Shown one piece after another: positions 1 to 7,726 of a DNA stretch of 64,000 nt. Positions within the stretch are counted from its first letter, which is position 1, and every line of letters begins with the position of its first letter. The DNA comes from DASZKW01 sp035552775 (GTDB lineage: Bacteria; Actinomycetota; Acidimicrobiia; Acidimicrobiales; Palsa-688). The notes under the pieces were generated by a model. It saw only the letters and a program-made list of their open reading frames with translations. It did not search any database and was not told the DNA's origin. The DNA lies in the NCBI GenBank assembly GCA_035552775.1, contig DASZKW010000096.1, forward strand, positions 11,281 to 75,280. The letters are read 5' to 3'. The position numbers and the translations under genes are program-made.

Positions 1-461
1 ATGGCGAGGGACCACCCGCCGCCCGTGTCGGCGCAGTACCCGGTCTGCAGGCCGGGCGCCAGGTGCCCGCCGGTCAGGTGGCGGCACCGGCGGCCCTCGC
101 CGGCGGCGCACGCCTCGCACGGCGGGACGATGGCGCGCGCCGCGCAGGCCAGCACCGGTTCGATCACCACCCGCCCGCCGTCGTCGAGGTCGCCGACGAC
201 CTCGTGGCCGGGGGTGAACGGGAAGCTGACCACCGGCTCGAACCACCGCGACGAACGGCCGTCGACGGTCGCCAGGTCGCTCCCGCAGATCCCTGACAGG
301 CGGGGACGGACGCGGTGCCAACCCGGTCCGGGGGGCTCGGGGACCTCGACGTCGCTCAGGTGCAGGGGACCCACCCGAACGCCGGCGCCGGCCCGCCAGC
401 CCGACGCCATTCGCGCCGCGGCGAAACGGGGAACGGAGCGTTCCACCACGAGCGCCTTCAC
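1..461 (-). CDS. Zinc-dependent medium-chain alcohol dehydrogenase, N-terminal part (cut by window edge)
   Basis: The reverse strand encodes the N-terminal GroES-like domain of a zinc alcohol or polyol dehydrogenase. Visible features are the catalytic-zinc Cys in 'LSGICGSDLATVDG', the 'FTPGHEVVGDL' motif with the zinc-ligand His and Glu, and a structural-zinc lobe rich in Cys ('CAARAIVPPCEACAAGEG', then 'RRCRH'). About 153 codons are present and the Rossmann domain lies outside the window. I chose GTG at 461 because the 'VKALVVERSVPRFAARM' start resembles the N-termini of related dehydrogenases; an internal ATG at 410 is the alternative. The substrate cannot be told. It lies 79 bp downstream, on the same strand, of the fatty acyl-CoA reductase gene, so an alcohol/aldehyde role is possible but inferred. 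Confidence 0.85.
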   Translation of the reverse strand, partial: MKALVVERSVPRFAAARMASGWRAGAGVRVGPLHLSDVEVPEPPGPGWHRVRPRLSGICGSDLATVDGRSSRWFEPVVSFPFTPGHEVVGDLDDGGRVVIEPVLACAARAIVPPCEACAAGEGRRCRHLTGGHLAPGLQTGYCADTGGGWSLA

Positions 462-477
462 CGTCGAGCACCGACTG

Positions 478-514
478 TGCACAAACCGGGGATATATCCC
501 ATAGAACTGCACAA
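478..514. promoter_or_regulatory. Palindrome flanked by direct repeats upstream of the alcohol dehydrogenase
   Basis: The gap between the reductase stop and the dehydrogenase start holds a perfect 12-bp palindrome, GGGATATATCCC (489-500), between two copies of TGCACAA (478-484 and 508-514). It lies 28 bp upstream of the dehydrogenase GTG. An operator is the simplest reading, but the regulator is unknown. Confidence 0.4.
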
Positions 515-540
515 CAGGGGAGTATCCGGGGGGGTGAGCA

Positions 541-2874
541 TCATGACCGGGGCCCGATGGGCAGGAGGGGTCGGGGTGCGCCGGGGGCGCGGGGCCAGGT
601 CTCGACGTGCCATCCCCGCTTGCGGGCGATGGCCGCCAGCTTGGTCTCGGGGTTGACGGCGACGGGGTGCCCGACGGCTTCGAGCATGGGAAGGTCGCTG
701 GCGGAGTCGGCGTAGGCGACACTCTGCTCGAGGTCGAGCCCGTGTTGAGCGGCGTAGCCCGCCATGAGCTGGGCCCTGGCCTCCCCCGTCGGTGGGGCAT
801 CGAGCAGCTCGCCCGTGAACCGGCCGCCCTTTTCCCCCAACCGGGCGCACACCACGTCGTCGAAGAGCGGGCGCAGCGGTTCTATGACCACGTCGAGGGC
901 CCCGGTGATGAGCAGGGTGCGGTGGCCGCGAGCGCGGTGCTCGCGCACTCGGCGAATACCGGCGGGGAACGACTTGGTGAGCAGAAGGTCGCTGGCCAGC
1001 TCCCAGGCGTCAGAGCGCAGGCGGCCCGCGGGCGCCCCGTCGTAGCGGCGGTAGAAGTACCGGAGGAAGTCGCCCCGGTCCTCGCGGTCGAGCGACAGGA
1101 GCCGTGGCGCTTCGCGCAGGGTACGGCTCACGAAGCGCACCCTGTCGGCACGCCCTTGGTGGCGGGTGGCCAGCCAGGCGTAGGAGTCGACGACGTTGGA
1201 GGCGACGAGGGTGTTTTCGAGGTCGAACACGGCCAGGTGGCGCTCGCCCGACAGCACCGCTCGTCTTCCCCGCTCGGATCGTGTCATTCCTGTCGACCCC
1301 TTGCCTGGTCGCGCTCCCGTTGCCTGGCGGACCCGCGCGTGGGCGACGACAGCCGGCAGGTACACGTCCTGCACGAAGCTCGGCCAGTCCACCACGGCGG
1401 GATCGAAGCAGAAGTCGGCTCTGTCGTCGGCGGGCAGGGTCTCCCACAGGGCGAGCAGCCTGTCCACGCCGAAGATGACCTCCGACTCGGTGTACTTGCC
1501 GTACAGCTCGACGTAGGACAGGGCCCGTTCGGCCTCGGCGCGGCGTTCCTCCAGCCGGGCGGCGAGCTCGGCCTGGCGCCCCCGCAGGGGAAGGGTTTGG
1601 AGGCCCCGTTCGGTCGCCCCGAGGATCTTCGCGGCCTGCCGGAGCTGGTGCTGTACCCGGCCCCGCCCGGGGAACGACAACTCGGGGACCACGATCGGCT
1701 GGCCCCTGTCGTCGGCGAGGGGATGTTCGGTGAACCACTCCCGGACAAGGTCCACCAGCTGGCGGTACCGCATGGGGTTGCGGGCCCCCGACGCCACGTG
1801 GAACACGTCGGGGTCCGGCAGGGGTCCCCGGGCGGCGACCGCCATGATGGCGGCCACCACCAGGTCGACCGGGATGACGTCGATGACCCCCTCGGGGACG
1901 CCCGGGAACTCGCGCAGCAGGCCCCGGGCGTAGGTGATGATCACCGGGTCGGCCATGCGGAAGCCGCGGATCCAGCCTGGATGGGGCTCGCCGAGCGCGG
2001 CTTCGATGATCGACGGCCTCACCGTGGTCACGGGCAGCGCGCCCCGGGTCTCGAGCAGGGCCCGCTCCCCGAGGGCCTTCGAGTAGGCGTAGGCGTCGGG
2101 CCACCCGAGGGACTGGGCGCGCGCCTTGCCGACGTCGACGAGGCGGGCGCGGACCCAGTCGGTGCGGGCCCGTTCCGCCCGGCTTGCCAGCAGAGGGGTC
2201 CCCGCCGCACCCATCTCGGCGCGCGCCGCCTTGGCGAAGGTGGCGAGCAGCCCGGGGTCGCGGCTGGCCGCTTCGGCGTCGCCCCGGGCCCGGCGGGCGG
2301 CGTCGACCTCGGGGCGCCAGCCGATCTCGGTGGCGAACGGTGTGTCGGGTAGCGTCGCCTCGGGCGCGTCGCCACGGCGGCTTCCGGCCACGTAGGCGGT
2401 GGACACGGCCACGAGGTGGGGGAGGGGTGTGTCGGGCTCCTGATGGAGGTCCAGGAGAGTCCGCGCCACCCGGCTGGGCCCGAGGAGGTTCACCTCCACG
2501 GCGGCGTCCAGCGGCGAGTCGAAGCTGACGGTCGCCGCCGAGTGGATGACGGTCTGGCAGCCGGCCAGTACCCGACGTCCGGCCTCGTCGAGGCCGAGCC
2601 CGTCGACCCCGACGTCACCGGAGACCACGAGCAGGCGCCGGTCAGCCTCGGCCTCGAAGCGGTCCCGCCACTCGCCTCGAAGGCGGTCAAAGCAGTTGTT
2701 GCGCAGGAGCTCACGTCGTACCCGGTCGCCGGCGCCGCGCCGCCCGGGCCGGACGAGGAGGGCGATCTCGCAATCGGGCACGCAGCGCAGCAACCGCTCG
2801 GTGAGGGCGGTTCCGAGGAACCCGGTCGCACCGGTGATTGCGATCCGCCTGCCGCCGAGGCGCTCACGGAGCAT
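541..2874 (-). CDS. Fatty acyl-CoA reductase fused to a HAD-IB (SerB-like) phosphatase domain
   Basis: This is a 777-residue two-domain protein. Residues 1 to about 530 are an extended SDR/Thioester-reductase-type fatty acyl-CoA reductase: NAD(P)-binding 'GATGFLG' near residue 15, 'STAYVAG' and the catalytic 'YAYSK' near 262. This family reduces acyl-CoA to aldehyde or alcohol. From about residue 555 there is a HAD-IB domain: motif I 'FDLENTLV', motif II 'LLITGALD', motif IV 'YADSASDLPML'. Motif I has Glu where the usual DxD/DxDxT acid-base Asp sits, so phosphatase activity is uncertain. Similar reductase-HAD fusions occur in actinobacteria. ATG at 2874 lies only 23 bp from the divergent TetR start, so that regulator probably controls it. 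Wax-ester or fatty-alcohol formation is inferred. Confidence 0.88.
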   Translation of the reverse strand: MLRERLGGRRIAITGATGFLGTALTERLLRCVPDCEIALLVRPGRRGAGDRVRRELLRNNCFDRLRGEWRDRFEAEADRRLLVVSGDVGVDGLGLDEAGRRVLAGCQTVIHSAATVSFDSPLDAAVEVNLLGPSRVARTLLDLHQEPDTPLPHLVAVSTAYVAGSRRGDAPEATLPDTPFATEIGWRPEVDAARRARGDAEAASRDPGLLATFAKAARAEMGAAGTPLLASRAERARTDWVRARLVDVGKARAQSLGWPDAYAYSKALGERALLETRGALPVTTVRPSIIEAALGEPHPGWIRGFRMADPVIITYARGLLREFPGVPEGVIDVIPVDLVVAAIMAVAARGPLPDPDVFHVASGARNPMRYRQLVDLVREWFTEHPLADDRGQPIVVPELSFPGRGRVQHQLRQAAKILGATERGLQTLPLRGRQAELAARLEERRAEAERALSYVELYGKYTESEVIFGVDRLLALWETLPADDRADFCFDPAVVDWPSFVQDVYLPAVVAHARVRQATGARPGKGSTGMTRSERGRRAVLSGERHLAVFDLENTLVASNVVDSYAWLATRHQGRADRVRFVSRTLREAPRLLSLDREDRGDFLRYFYRRYDGAPAGRLRSDAWELASDLLLTKSFPAGIRRVREHRARGHRTLLITGALDVVIEPLRPLFDDVVCARLGEKGGRFTGELLDAPPTGEARAQLMAGYAAQHGLDLEQSVAYADSASDLPMLEAVGHPVAVNPETKLAAIARKRGWHVETWPRAPGAPRPLLPIGPRS

Positions 2875-2880
2875 CGCACT

Positions 2881-2897
2881 TGTCTACCATCTGGTAA
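2881..2897. promoter_or_regulatory. Overlapping divergent leaderless promoters with a TetR-type palindrome
   Basis: The 23-bp gap between the divergent reductase and TetR genes contains TACCATCTGGTA (2885-2896), an inverted repeat with 5-bp arms. TACCAT (2885-2890) sits 7 nt before the TetR GTG. On the other strand TAGACA (2886-2881) sits 6 nt before the reductase ATG. Both look like -10 boxes of leaderless transcripts, and the palindrome overlaps both, so one bound dimer could block both directions. The hexamer on the minus strand departs from TANNNT at its last base. Confidence 0.6.
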
Positions 2898-3563
2898 GTG
2901 ACCGATGCGACCAGGCCCCTGCGAGCCAGTGCGAACACTGGTCGGCGGGTCGTGGACGCGGCCATGGTGGCCTTCGCCCACCGCGGCTACGAGGCGACCT
3001 CGCTCGACGCCCTGGCCGTCGAGTTGGGAGTGCGCAAGCAGACGATCCTCTACCACTTCAGCTCCAAGGACGCCCTGCTCGACGCCGTCATAGACGAAGC
3101 CGGGCGCTCGCTGGTAAACACCTTGGAGGACGCCCTGGCATCGCCGGGACCGGGCCTCGCCAGGGTCGACTCGGTCGTCCGTTCGGTGTTCCGGCTCGCC
3201 GCCCGGCGCCCCGAGCTGCTCGGCCTGCTCCGGGAGGTGAGCAGGCTGGGACCGCCGCCGGCGACCCGCCTGCGCCGGCGGTTGGAGCCGTTCATCGACA
3301 GGGCAACTGCATTCCTGGAAGTGGAGATGGCGAGCGGATCGGTGCGTCGCCAGGACGCCCGGCTGCTCATCCTCGCCGCCTACTCGACGGTCATCGGCGT
3401 GGCCACCGAGGTCGAGGTCCTCCGGGCCCTGGGGCTCGAGCCGACCGCCAGGTCGCTGGTCCAGCGCCGGCGGGAGCTGCTCGAGTTCTTGCACTCGGCC
3501 CTGGCCAGCGAGGGCGTGGCCGGTGGCCCCGAGGGTGTCGTGGGGGAGCGCCGGCCGGCGTGA
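2898..3563 (+). CDS. TetR/AcrR family transcriptional regulator
   Basis: This is a 221-residue protein with a TetR N-terminal helix-turn-helix at about residues 18-64 ('VVDAAMVAFAHRGYEATSL' ... 'QTILYHFSSKDALLDAVI'), including the family's Y/F-H-F recognition-helix signature. A helical ligand-binding domain follows. The GTG start is fixed by a TACCAT box 7 nt upstream and by the divergent gene. The protein probably represses itself and the divergent acyl-CoA reductase through the palindrome between them, with an acyl-CoA or fatty acid as ligand. The ligand is inference from context. Confidence 0.92.
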   Translation: MTDATRPLRASANTGRRVVDAAMVAFAHRGYEATSLDALAVELGVRKQTILYHFSSKDALLDAVIDEAGRSLVNTLEDALASPGPGLARVDSVVRSVFRLAARRPELLGLLREVSRLGPPPATRLRRRLEPFIDRATAFLEVEMASGSVRRQDARLLILAAYSTVIGVATEVEVLRALGLEPTARSLVQRRRELLEFLHSALASEGVAGGPEGVVGERRPA

Positions 3564-3565
3564 AC

Positions 3566-3582
3566 TAAAAGGCGGGGCGCCT
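3566..3582 (-). terminator. Possible intrinsic terminator of the minus-strand membrane protein genes
   Basis: Read on the minus strand, the sequence right after the membrane-protein stop is AGGCG-CCC-CGCCT followed by TTTTAG. This is a short 5-bp hairpin with a T run. It lies between two convergent genes, where a terminator is expected. The stem is short, so it is a modest candidate. Confidence 0.4.
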
Positions 3583-4472
3583 CAACCCGTGCGCCGGCGT
3601 GTCCGTCGCGGGCGATCCTCGCTTGGTTTGGAGCCTTTCGTGCGGGGCGCGGCGCCGGTGGCCTCCGCCGTCTTGGAGCCCTTGGAGCCCTTGGAGCGTG
3701 ATGGGGCTGCCGCCGCCTCGGCCGCCTCGGCGGCAAGCTCCTTGCGCGACCGTTTCGGTTTGGCGGGCTGGGGGGGCGTGTAGCGGCGGTTGGGCGAAGG
3801 AGTAACGCGCGACGAGGCCGGCTCCTGGCCCCGCTTCTTGGCCTTTTGAGCGTCGCGTTGGGCGCGGCGCTGCTCGGGGGTCATGCGGGGCTGGGTGGCG
3901 GCGATGGCACGAGTGGCCTTGCTCTGGCGCCGGGTGATCCAGAAGGCCCAACCCAGGGGAACGATGATGCTGACGTAGAAAAGCCAGGTCAGGTTGGTGG
4001 GCGGCTTGGCCACCTCCACGAGCAGGGCGGCCACGACCGCCAACATGGCGCTGGCGAAGCGGTTGGCGAAGCGGCGGATGACCACGACGAGGGCGACGGC
4101 CACTACCACGCCCACGAGGGGAACGATCGTGTCGGGCTGTTTGGAACTCCCCTTGCCGTGGACAGTGGCGAAGACGATGCCGATTATGACCAGGACGGCG
4201 GCTACCCCGTAGCCCACGAGGTCCTCGGGGGGCTGCATCCTGCTGGGCTTGGCGTTGGCCTCGGACGAAGGGGGCGGCCTGCCGGCGGCGGCCGTTGAGC
4301 GTCCGGGCCCGGACGGCTGGCCGGCGCCGGTTCGTGAGCGGGACCGTCCGGTGCCGACCGGACGGCTGGCCACGGCGTCGGTGCCATCGTCGAAGTCGGA
4401 GTCGAACTCCGACTCGAACTCGGGATCGAAGTCGTCGTCGAGTCGGCGGGAAGGCCTGCGCTTGGGGATCAA
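3582..4472 (-). CDS. Multi-pass membrane protein of unknown function with charged tails
   Basis: I do not recognise this 296-residue protein. The N-terminus is strongly acidic ('DDDFDPEFESEFDSDFDDG') and then Ser/Pro/Arg-rich. Residues about 85-180 contain four hydrophobic segments (for example 'VAAVLVIIGIVFATV' and 'LFYVSIIVPLGWAFWI'). The C-terminal third is basic and rich in Lys/Ala, with a small SKG repeat ('RSKGSKGSK'). The start ATG overlaps the stop of the upstream gene by 4 bp, so the two are translationally coupled. The charged tails could contact nucleic acid or ribosomes, but nothing proves this. Confidence 0.75.
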   Translation of the reverse strand: MIPKRRPSRRLDDDFDPEFESEFDSDFDDGTDAVASRPVGTGRSRSRTGAGQPSGPGRSTAAAGRPPPSSEANAKPSRMQPPEDLVGYGVAAVLVIIGIVFATVHGKGSSKQPDTIVPLVGVVVAVALVVVIRRFANRFASAMLAVVAALLVEVAKPPTNLTWLFYVSIIVPLGWAFWITRRQSKATRAIAATQPRMTPEQRRAQRDAQKAKKRGQEPASSRVTPSPNRRYTPPQPAKPKRSRKELAAEAAEAAAAPSRSKGSKGSKTAEATGAAPRTKGSKPSEDRPRRTRRRTG

Positions 4473-4963
4473 CGGCGGGGCGGCTCCTCGGTCGGGTCCC
4501 CGGGGGCGCCGGCGCCGTCACCGGTCCCGGCGTCCGGACGGCCTGGCCCTCCGTCCTGGGACAGCAGCCACGGGCGGATCGTCACCACGTTGTCGGCGGC
4601 GCGTATCTGGCCGACATCTGCTTCGACAGGGAGGTCGGTGGGCGGGTCGCCGGAGGTCTCCATCATGATGGCCGGCTCCTCGCGCCGCGATTCGAGGGCC
4701 TCTTGGAGGCCGAGGGCGAATCCGGTGAGGATGACCCCGGCGGCCGAACGCCGCCGCCACGACTCCTTGGGAGCGGGGCCCGCAGGCGGTCGGGACGGCC
4801 CGGCATCAGCGCTGTCGTGGTCAGGGTCGCCGCCAGCCCCGTCTCCGGCATCCACTTCGACGGACCCTGCCGGGTCGCCGTGGGTAGGGCCAGGAGCTTC
4901 GCGCGTCGCGTCGGTGGTGGTCACCTCATCGTTATCGGCTCGGTCGGGCGGCTGGTCAACCAC
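4469..4963 (-). CDS. Small acidic hypothetical protein, first gene of a two-gene unit
   Basis: This 164-residue protein has a disordered acidic N-terminus (many Asp, Gly and Pro), a short amphipathic core ('SWRRRSAAGVILTGFALGLQ', followed by 'PAIMMETSG') and an acidic Gly/Pro-rich C-terminus. No known domain is evident. The core is moderately hydrophobic and may touch the membrane. GTG at 4963 is preceded 6 nt upstream by TAGCGT, which supports a leaderless start there. It overlaps the following membrane-protein gene by 4 bp. Confidence 0.65.
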   Translation of the reverse strand: MVDQPPDRADNDEVTTTDATREAPGPTHGDPAGSVEVDAGDGAGGDPDHDSADAGPSRPPAGPAPKESWRRRSAAGVILTGFALGLQEALESRREEPAIMMETSGDPPTDLPVEADVGQIRAADNVVTIRPWLLSQDGGPGRPDAGTGDGAGAPGDPTEEPPRR

Positions 4964-4969
4964 GTAACC

Positions 4970-4975
4970 ACGCTA
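4970..4975 (-). promoter_or_regulatory. -10 box TAGCGT for the 4469-4963 gene (leaderless)
   Basis: On the minus strand TAGCGT ends 6 nt before the GTG start at 4963. This fits a -10 element with transcription starting at or next to the start codon. Confidence 0.55.
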
Positions 4976-5047
4976 CCGCCGCCCCGTGACGTTGGCCTCG
5001 GGCGGGCGGGAGGAGGTACCCGAACCGTAGAGGCCGGCGTGGATCGC

Positions 5048-5053
5048 TAGCTT
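5048..5053 (+). promoter_or_regulatory. -10 box TAGCTT for the luciferase-like gene (leaderless)
   Basis: TAGCTT is followed by 7 nt and then the GTG at 5061. No Shine-Dalgarno sequence fits in this space, so the mRNA is probably leaderless. Confidence 0.55.
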
Positions 5054-5060
5054 CGGGATC

Positions 5061-6083
5061 GTGATGGCCCTGAGCGTGCTCGACCAGTCGCCGGTACCGA
5101 AGGGATCGACCGCGGCGGACGCCGTACGGGAGACGGTGATGCTGGCCCAAGAGGCCGACAGGCTCGGGTACCGGCGTTACTGGCTGGCGGAGCACCACAA
5201 CACCTCGTCGCTGGCAGGCACCGCGCCCGAGGTGCTGTCCGCCTACGTGGCGTCCCGGACATCGTCGATCCGGATCGGCGCCGGCGGGATATTGCTGTCG
5301 CACTACAGCCCGCTGAAGGTGGCCGAGACGTTTCGCACCCTCGAGGCGCTGTTCCCCGGTCGCGTCGACCTTGCCCTGGGGCGGACCCCGGGGGCCGACG
5401 CGCCCGCGGTCGCCGCGCTCCAAGAGGGTTCCGGCATCGTCGACGACGAGCAGTATCCCGCCCGGGTGGCGGACCTGGTCGACTTTCTCCACGACACACT
5501 GGGCCCCGACCACCGCTTCGCCCGAGTTCGGGCGATGCCCGACGGTGTCGGCGCTCCGCAGGTGTGGGTGCTCGGCTCGAGCAGCTACGGCTCGGCGCTG
5601 GCCGCGAGGATGGGGTTGCCCTTCTCCTTCGCACACTTCGTCTCACCGCGCTTCGGCCCTCAGGCGATGGCCGCCTACCGACGTCAGTTCCGCCCTTCGC
5701 CGCTGTGCCCGGCGCCCGAGGCCAGCGTCGGTGTGTCGGTGCTGTGCGCCGAGACTGACGCGGAGGCTGATCGGTTGGTGGTCAGTGACGACCTGTGGCA
5801 CCTACGCCCCGAGGGCGCTGATCGCGGCGCCCTGTTGCCGGTCGAGGAAGCCGAGGGGTACCCCCTCACCGATCTCGAAAAGGAGCTGATCGCACAGCAC
5901 CACCTCCGGCGGGTGGTCGGTGCGCCCGACCGGGTCCACGCCCTGCTGTTGAATATCGCCGACGCCTACGGCGTCGACGAGTTGGTGGTGCGCACCGTGT
6001 CTCATGATCCCAAGGTCCGGCGACGCTCCTATGAGCTGCTGGCGGAAGCATTCGGCTTGAGTTCCGAGGGGAAGGAGGTATGA
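5061..6083 (+). CDS. LLM-class (luciferase-like) flavin-dependent monooxygenase
   Basis: This is a 340-residue TIM-barrel flavin monooxygenase of the bacterial luciferase family. It starts with the typical strand 'LSVLDQSPVPKG' and has 'RYWLAEHHN' and 'IGAGGILLSHYSPLKVAE', matching the subgroup (MsnO8-like) whose members begin with LDQSPV. Family members use FMNH2 or F420. The GTG start (Met-Met-Ala) is supported by a TAGCTT box 7 nt upstream; ATG 5064 is the alternative. The next gene starts 1 nt after its stop behind a GGAGG site and encodes a flavodoxin/ferredoxin-reductase-type protein, which could supply reduced flavin. The substrate is unknown. Confidence 0.88.
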   Translation: MMALSVLDQSPVPKGSTAADAVRETVMLAQEADRLGYRRYWLAEHHNTSSLAGTAPEVLSAYVASRTSSIRIGAGGILLSHYSPLKVAETFRTLEALFPGRVDLALGRTPGADAPAVAALQEGSGIVDDEQYPARVADLVDFLHDTLGPDHRFARVRAMPDGVGAPQVWVLGSSSYGSALAARMGLPFSFAHFVSPRFGPQAMAAYRRQFRPSPLCPAPEASVGVSVLCAETDAEADRLVVSDDLWHLRPEGADRGALLPVEEAEGYPLTDLEKELIAQHHLRRVVGAPDRVHALLLNIADAYGVDELVVRTVSHDPKVRRRSYELLAEAFGLSSEGKEV

Positions 6084-6084
6084 G

Positions 6085-7038
6085 ATGACCAGTGATCCCA
6101 CGGCTCCGGGCCGGCGCCGCGAGACCCGAGACGCTGACGACACCTCCCAGCCGGCCTGGGCAAAGGTGTCTCGCTACGATCGCCGGGCCCAGGTCGTGGC
6201 GGTCGATCGGCTCACCGAGACGGGCACGGTGAAGATCACCTTCGAGGTGATCGACGGCCGCCCGTTCGTGTTCTCGCCCGGTCACTGGGTCGGTATCGAG
6301 GAGGACGTGCCCGGGCTCGGGCCTCGCCACAGTCCCTACTGCATATTTTCGCCACCGGGCGACAGCCGCCTTTTCGACATCCTGATACGGGTTTTCTCGG
6401 AGGGTCCGCTGGCCCATCACCTGGCGTCCCTGCGACCGGGCTACCCGATCCATTTCCGGGGACCGGCGGGACGTTCGATGCTGCCCAAGGAGCCCGACAC
6501 CGATCTGATCATGCTGGCCACCGGCGTCGGCATCAGCCCCTTCCGGTCCCTGTGCCGTCATCTCCTGACCCACGGCGACACCCGGACGATCAAGTTCTAC
6601 TGGGGGCTGCGATTGGCCGAGGACGTCTGCCTTCTGGATGAGCTCGACGGCCTGGCGGCGCGTCACCGGAACTTCACCTACCAGATCTCCCTGTCGCAGC
6701 CGCCGCCCGGATGGCCGAATCTGCGCGGGCGGGTCACCGAGTCCGTGCCGCCGCTGCTCGACAGGTTGGCCGGAAAGCGGTTCTTCCTCGCGGGCAATGG
6801 GGCGATGATCGAGGAGATGGAGATGGCCTTGAGCAGTCTCGGTGTCGACCGGACCTTCATTCACATGGAGCGTTTTTTCAATATCCGGCATCGTCCCGAC
6901 ACCGCGACGATGGAAGCCATCCTCGGTCGTTTCGTCGCCCACGATCTCCCGGCGGGGATCACCGACCTGCAAGACCTGGACCGGATCTTCCCGCTCGAGC
7001 GCGATGTCCGCGGCCGCAGGGCCGGTCCGCCCCGCTGA
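6085..7038 (+). CDS. FAD/NAD(P)-binding ferredoxin-reductase-family oxidoreductase
   Basis: This is a 317-residue FNR-fold protein. Residues about 30-130 form the FAD-binding barrel ('FSPGHWVGIEE', 'SPYCIFSPPGD') and residues about 145-280 the NAD(P)-binding domain ('MLATGVGISPFRSLCRHL', 'FFLAGNGAMIEEM', 'FNIRHRPD' region). No iron-sulfur motif is seen, so it resembles a stand-alone flavin or ferredoxin reductase. It starts 1 nt after the luciferase-like gene with a strong GGAGG ribosome site at 6074-6078, so the two form an operon. The likely job is to pass electrons from NAD(P)H to the monooxygenase; this is inference from adjacency. Confidence 0.85.
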   Translation: MTSDPTAPGRRRETRDADDTSQPAWAKVSRYDRRAQVVAVDRLTETGTVKITFEVIDGRPFVFSPGHWVGIEEDVPGLGPRHSPYCIFSPPGDSRLFDILIRVFSEGPLAHHLASLRPGYPIHFRGPAGRSMLPKEPDTDLIMLATGVGISPFRSLCRHLLTHGDTRTIKFYWGLRLAEDVCLLDELDGLAARHRNFTYQISLSQPPPGWPNLRGRVTESVPPLLDRLAGKRFFLAGNGAMIEEMEMALSSLGVDRTFIHMERFFNIRHRPDTATMEAILGRFVAHDLPAGITDLQDLDRIFPLERDVRGRRAGPPR

Positions 7039-7068
7039 CGCGTCATCGCCAGACACTCCGTCACATCA

Positions 7069-7074
7069 TAGATT
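7069..7074 (+). promoter_or_regulatory. -10 box TAGATT (leaderless) for the 7081 gene
   Basis: TAGATT lies 6 nt before the ATG at 7081. It suggests the small downstream gene has its own promoter despite following the reductase closely. Confidence 0.5.
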
Positions 7075-7080
7075 GGGGGT

Positions 7081-7395
7081 ATGCGCCACAGAATGGTCGA
7101 GGAGACGGTCCGCTCGGGCCGCTTGGGACCGACGGTCCGATTGCGTATCGACCTCCACGGGGTTTCCAGCTTCGGGCCCGGGAAGCACCACACAGCCATC
7201 CGGTGGGAGTGGATAGAACGGATCACCACGGCCCAACACGGCGTGATCGTTACCTCTGACGCGCACGAGATAGTTCTTCCCTCGGGGACGTTCGGCCTCG
7301 AACCCGCGGTGCTCGCCGAGCGACTCGAAAAAGCTGGATCCATCTTCGAGCGAGCTGACGTCCTCGACGAGCTGGGCCGCACCACACCGGGGTAG
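7081..7395 (+). CDS. Small PH-like domain hypothetical protein
   Basis: This 104-residue protein has predicted alternating beta strands ('TVRLRIDLHGVSSF', 'TAIRWEWIERITTA', 'GVIVTSDAHEIVLPSG') followed by a C-terminal helix ('AVLAERLEKAGSIFERADVL'). This is the pattern of a bacterial pleckstrin-homology-like fold. No catalytic motif is seen. The ATG start fits the TAGATT box 6 nt upstream. A hairpin (CCACC...GGTGG around CTCAGCTGAG, 7401-7424) follows the stop and may end the transcript. Function unknown. Confidence 0.7.
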   Translation: MRHRMVEETVRSGRLGPTVRLRIDLHGVSSFGPGKHHTAIRWEWIERITTAQHGVIVTSDAHEIVLPSGTFGLEPAVLAERLEKAGSIFERADVLDELGRTTPG

Positions 7396-7577
7396 CGACG
7401 CCACCTGCTCAGCTGAGGCGGTGGGTCGCAGGGCGATGAGGGTTGGTCGCCGATCGTGCGAGGCCGGTCCGCTCGGCGCGATACGCTGCCGATGGTCATG
7501 GGTGAGGTTTGCGCTTCGAGGAGGCGAGAGTGCTTGTTCTCACGGGCGTCGTCCTCAGGCGATGACCGCTGGTTTCG

Positions 7578-7651
7578 GGGCGCTTAGCTCAGCTGGTTAG
7601 AGCGCAGCCTTCACACGGCTGAGGTCGGAGGTTCGAGTCCTCTAGCGCCCA
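7578..7651 (+). tRNA. tRNA-Val(CAC)
   Basis: The cloverleaf is complete. The acceptor stem is GGGCGCT/AGCGCCC, the D arm is GCTC-AGCTGGTTA-GAGC, the anticodon arm is CAGCC-TTCACAC-GGCTG with anticodon CAC (reads GUG), and the T arm is GGAGG-TTCGAGT-CCTCT. The discriminator base is A, and CCA is not encoded. GUG is a very common Val codon in this high-GC sequence. A TACGCT hexamer at 7482-7487 could be the promoter -10. Confidence 0.97.
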
Positions 7652-7659
7652 CCCACCCA

Positions 7660-7683
7660 CCCGCGGACCTGCGGGCTGTCTTT
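7660..7683 (+). terminator. Possible terminator after tRNA-Val
   Basis: CCCGC (7660-7664) and GCGGG (7671-7675) can form a 5-bp stem with a 6-nt loop, followed by CTGTCTTT. It sits 8 nt after the tRNA end. A second, weaker hairpin plus TTTT (CCAGGATCCTGG, 7713-7724) follows. Confidence 0.45.
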
Positions 7684-7726
7684 ACCTACGACCGTCGGAT
7701 GGCGGACGCCGCCCAGGATCCTGGTT

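Noticed and set aside
607..2352. Long plus-strand frame opposite the acyl-CoA reductase gene
   Set aside because: It is a shadow frame typical of GC-rich DNA. It shows no domain, while the opposite strand has clear reductase and HAD motifs.
7498..7587. Short ORF before tRNA-Val starting near a TACGCT box
   Set aside because: It would end inside the tRNA and shows no protein-like sequence. The box is better explained as the tRNA promoter.
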